Positions 4,488 through 5,994 of a stretch of DNA of 5,994 bases are shown here, piece by piece. This stretch comes from Halobacteriales archaeon (GTDB taxonomy: Archaea; Thermoplasmatota; SW-10-69-26; JACQPN01; JAIVGT01). The translations under genes and the position numbers were made by a program. The notes beneath the pieces are model-generated. The model saw only the letters and a list, made by a program, of their open reading frames with translations, had not been told where the DNA came from and ran no database searches. Numbering within the stretch: the first letter of the stretch is position 1; every line of letters begins with the position of its first letter. The stretch covers positions 1 to 5,994 of the forward strand of contig JAIVGT010000261.1 of assembly GCA_020201485.1 (NCBI GenBank), given 5' to 3'.

Positions 4488-5994
4488 ATGGCCAGGTCGC
4501 CCCGTGTCGCCGCGCTCGTCGCGCTGTTCCTGATGTCCTTCCCCCCCATCGCCCAGGAACTGGTGGGGCTCGACCTCGGCGCCAGCGCCCAGAACACCAC
4601 GCCGGTCAACGCCCTGCTCCCGAACGGGGTCGGTTGGCAGAACTGGCCGCACCCGGTCGAGCTGAACCTCCACTTCCCGACGGAGGCCGACGGCACGCCC
4701 AAGACGCAGAACGTCTGCCCGCTCGACCCCGCGACCCAGACGCTGGCCAATCCCGGGGACAAGCTCTGCCAGCTGCCGATGAACACGACCATCGACCCGG
4801 ACACGAGCGTGCCCGCCACCTCCGTGCCCCGCGCCCCGGTGAACGTCCCGAACAACACCCCGCCCACGAACCCCCCGGCCGCGCAGACGCTCTTCGCCCG
4901 CCTCGCCCCGACCGTCGGCCTGGCGCAGCCCATGACCGTCGAGTCCTTGGGGGCGGACATGTACATCACCTTCACCGGGCAGCTCCTGGCCTGCGGCGGC
5001 GGGGGCAACCCCATCGGCCTGCTCGTCATCGTGCATGCCCTGCCGAGCGGCGATGCCCAGGGCGAAGGCTCGACCATCGCGACCGGCTACCGCGGCGACC
5101 AGTGCCCGGCCGGCCGCGACCTGCTCCCGACCGGGCAGCCCCCCTACCACTTGTCGCTCACCTCCAGCGATTTCACGTTCACCTCGCCGAACCCGCGCCT
5201 CGACGCCGGGCAGCTCCTGCGCGCGGACGTCGTCGTCACGACGCAGGGCGAGCAGTCCGCCGCCGGCTCCTGGAGCCTGCAGTTCGACTCGCGCAACGCC
5301 CCGTCGCACCTCACGGTGAACAGCCCGGACGCGGTGCAGTACGCCGTGTGGACGACCGACGCCCGGGACGAGCGCAAGTACACCACGACCTTCCCCATCC
5401 CGGTCGACCCCGCGACGCGCTTCAGCACCGAGGGCTGGTTCGCGCTCAAGGACAGCTGGGGCGCGTACGACGTGCCGCCCGTCGAGGACTCGACCTGCGA
5501 GGTCGCCGGTTGCTCCCGCTCCGGCCCGAACGACGCGCTGTGGGCGATGAAGATCCTGGCGCCGAACGGGCATCCCGTGGTCCTGAGCGACCCGGCCATC
5601 GCCCCCGATGGCCACGAGTTCCGGCCGTGCGACGGCCAGACGGCGAACTCCGACGACACCGTCACGTGCGTCATCAAGCACACGAACACCGACGACAACA
5701 GCGCCGTCGTGTACCGCATGCCGACCCGCGTCGGCTCGGGCACGACGCCGGGCGTGAGCAACGTCTGGAACTACACGCGCGCGCGCGTGACGCAGATTGC
5801 GCCCTGCCCGGACAACCCCCAGCAGCCGTGTGGCGGCCAGTTCACCCTGAGCATCACCGGCCGGATGCACAAGAGCGCCATCGAGTCCGTCATCCGCGAC
5901 ACGGTGAAGTTCAACCTCGGCGGCTTCGGGCTGCGCATGGGCCTGCTCTCCCTGCCGAACGGCGCGAGCGAGCAGGCCACGCACACCGTCGTGC
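4488..5994 (+). CDS. Large secreted cysteine-paired protein of unknown family, 3'-truncated
   Basis: The frame is open from ATG 4488 through the window end, 502 codons with no stop. Residues 1-22 look like a signal peptide (Arg3, Arg6, hydrophobic core 7-18, Pro-Pro, Ala); cleavage could be after Ala22 or at Ala-Ser-Ala (32-34). Residues 95-130 are a Pro/Thr/Asn-rich linker with ten prolines. Residues about 137-280 look like a beta-sandwich ending in WSLQFDSRNAPSHLTV (262-277). A second domain holds DSWGAYDV (322-329), a word resembling one I associate with archaeal extracellular beta domains. Ten cysteines fall in order as 77/94, 169/206, 337/342, 381/394 and 440/448. No propeller or NEW3 repeat is clear in the visible part, so it is not an obvious paralog of the two upstream genes. 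It has its own promoter and ribosome binding site. I do not recognise the family and assign no function beyond probable surface or secreted protein. Confidence 0.9.
   Translation, partial: MARSPRVAALVALFLMSFPPIAQELVGLDLGASAQNTTPVNALLPNGVGWQNWPHPVELNLHFPTEADGTPKTQNVCPLDPATQTLANPGDKLCQLPMNTTIDPDTSVPATSVPRAPVNVPNNTPPTNPPAAQTLFARLAPTVGLAQPMTVESLGADMYITFTGQLLACGGGGNPIGLLVIVHALPSGDAQGEGSTIATGYRGDQCPAGRDLLPTGQPPYHLSLTSSDFTFTSPNPRLDAGQLLRADVVVTTQGEQSAAGSWSLQFDSRNAPSHLTVNSPDAVQYAVWTTDARDERKYTTTFPIPVDPATRFSTEGWFALKDSWGAYDVPPVEDSTCEVAGCSRSGPNDALWAMKILAPNGHPVVLSDPAIAPDGHEFRPCDGQTANSDDTVTCVIKHTNTDDNSAVVYRMPTRVGSGTTPGVSNVWNYTRARVTQIAPCPDNPQQPCGGQFTLSITGRMHKSAIESVIRDTVKFNLGGFGLRMGLLSLPNGASEQATHTVV
5774..5789. 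repeat. 16-base perfect palindrome with a (CG)6 core inside gene 3
   Basis: CACGCGCGCGCGCGTG is self-complementary and sits in an 18-base stretch (5772-5789) of strictly alternating pyrimidine and purine. It encodes Thr-Arg-Ala-Arg-Val and neighbours in gene 3. Such runs favour Z-DNA or cruciform structure under supercoiling. Codon bias toward CGC/GCG is a sufficient explanation, so a function is not claimed. Confidence 0.5.

Noticed and set aside
4285..4533. 82-residue plus-strand small gene in the intergenic region
   Set aside because: It has no ribosome binding site, overlaps the promoter and the start of gene 3 in another frame, and its composition is that of shadow frames.
4482..5984. 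500-codon minus-strand open frame opposite gene 3
   Set aside because: It is codon-aligned antisense to gene 3 and shows only biased composition, whereas the plus strand has a promoter, ribosome binding site, signal peptide and ordered cysteine pairs.
1..5994. CRISPR array, tRNA/rRNA genes, insertion sequence or phage genes
   Set aside because: No regularly spaced direct repeats, cloverleaf-like sequence, transposase or integrase motif, or terminal inverted repeat was seen on either strand.

Overview
The window is very GC-rich DNA (roughly 70% by eye, third codon positions almost all G or C). It holds three collinear plus-strand genes for large secreted or surface-anchored proteins of the Sec type, and no gene for a cytoplasmic protein, tRNA, rRNA, mobile element or CRISPR array. 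The features point to an archaeon, most plausibly a high-GC Thermoplasmatota-like or other euryarchaeal lineage. There is an archaeal-looking TATA element in the only real intergenic gap, GGAGG/AGGTG-type ribosome binding sites, many N-X-S/T sequons, and short C-terminal Pro-rich/hydrophobic/poly-Arg anchor tails on proteins built of propeller and NEW3-like Ig-fold domains. The lineage is an inference; no phylogenetic marker is present.

Bases 1-1920 are the 3' part of a gene whose start lies upstream of the window. It encodes WD40/quinoprotein-like beta-propeller blades, three NEW3-like beta-sandwich domains and a C-terminal anchor tail. Bases 1921-4263 encode a complete 780-residue protein with the same order of parts: signal peptide, seven or eight propeller blades, three NEW3-like domains and an anchor tail. 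The first gene's stop codon abuts the second gene's ATG (TGAATG), and the second gene's ribosome binding site lies inside the Arg codons that end the first. The two genes are therefore almost certainly co-transcribed and probably arose by an old tandem duplication.

Bases 4264-4487 are the only non-coding gap. It contains a GC-rich hairpin and palindrome, a TATA-like element (about 4412-4420), a leader hairpin and a ribosome binding site. These indicate a separate promoter for the third gene.

Bases 4488-5994 are the first 502 codons of a third secreted protein, open to the window end. It has a signal peptide, a Pro/Thr/Asn-rich linker, beta-sandwich-like regions and ten cysteines that fall into five consecutive close pairs. 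I do not recognise its family. Together the window looks like part of a cell-surface protein locus. No catalytic motif is visible, so binding, adhesion or an envelope-structural role is more likely than enzymatic activity.
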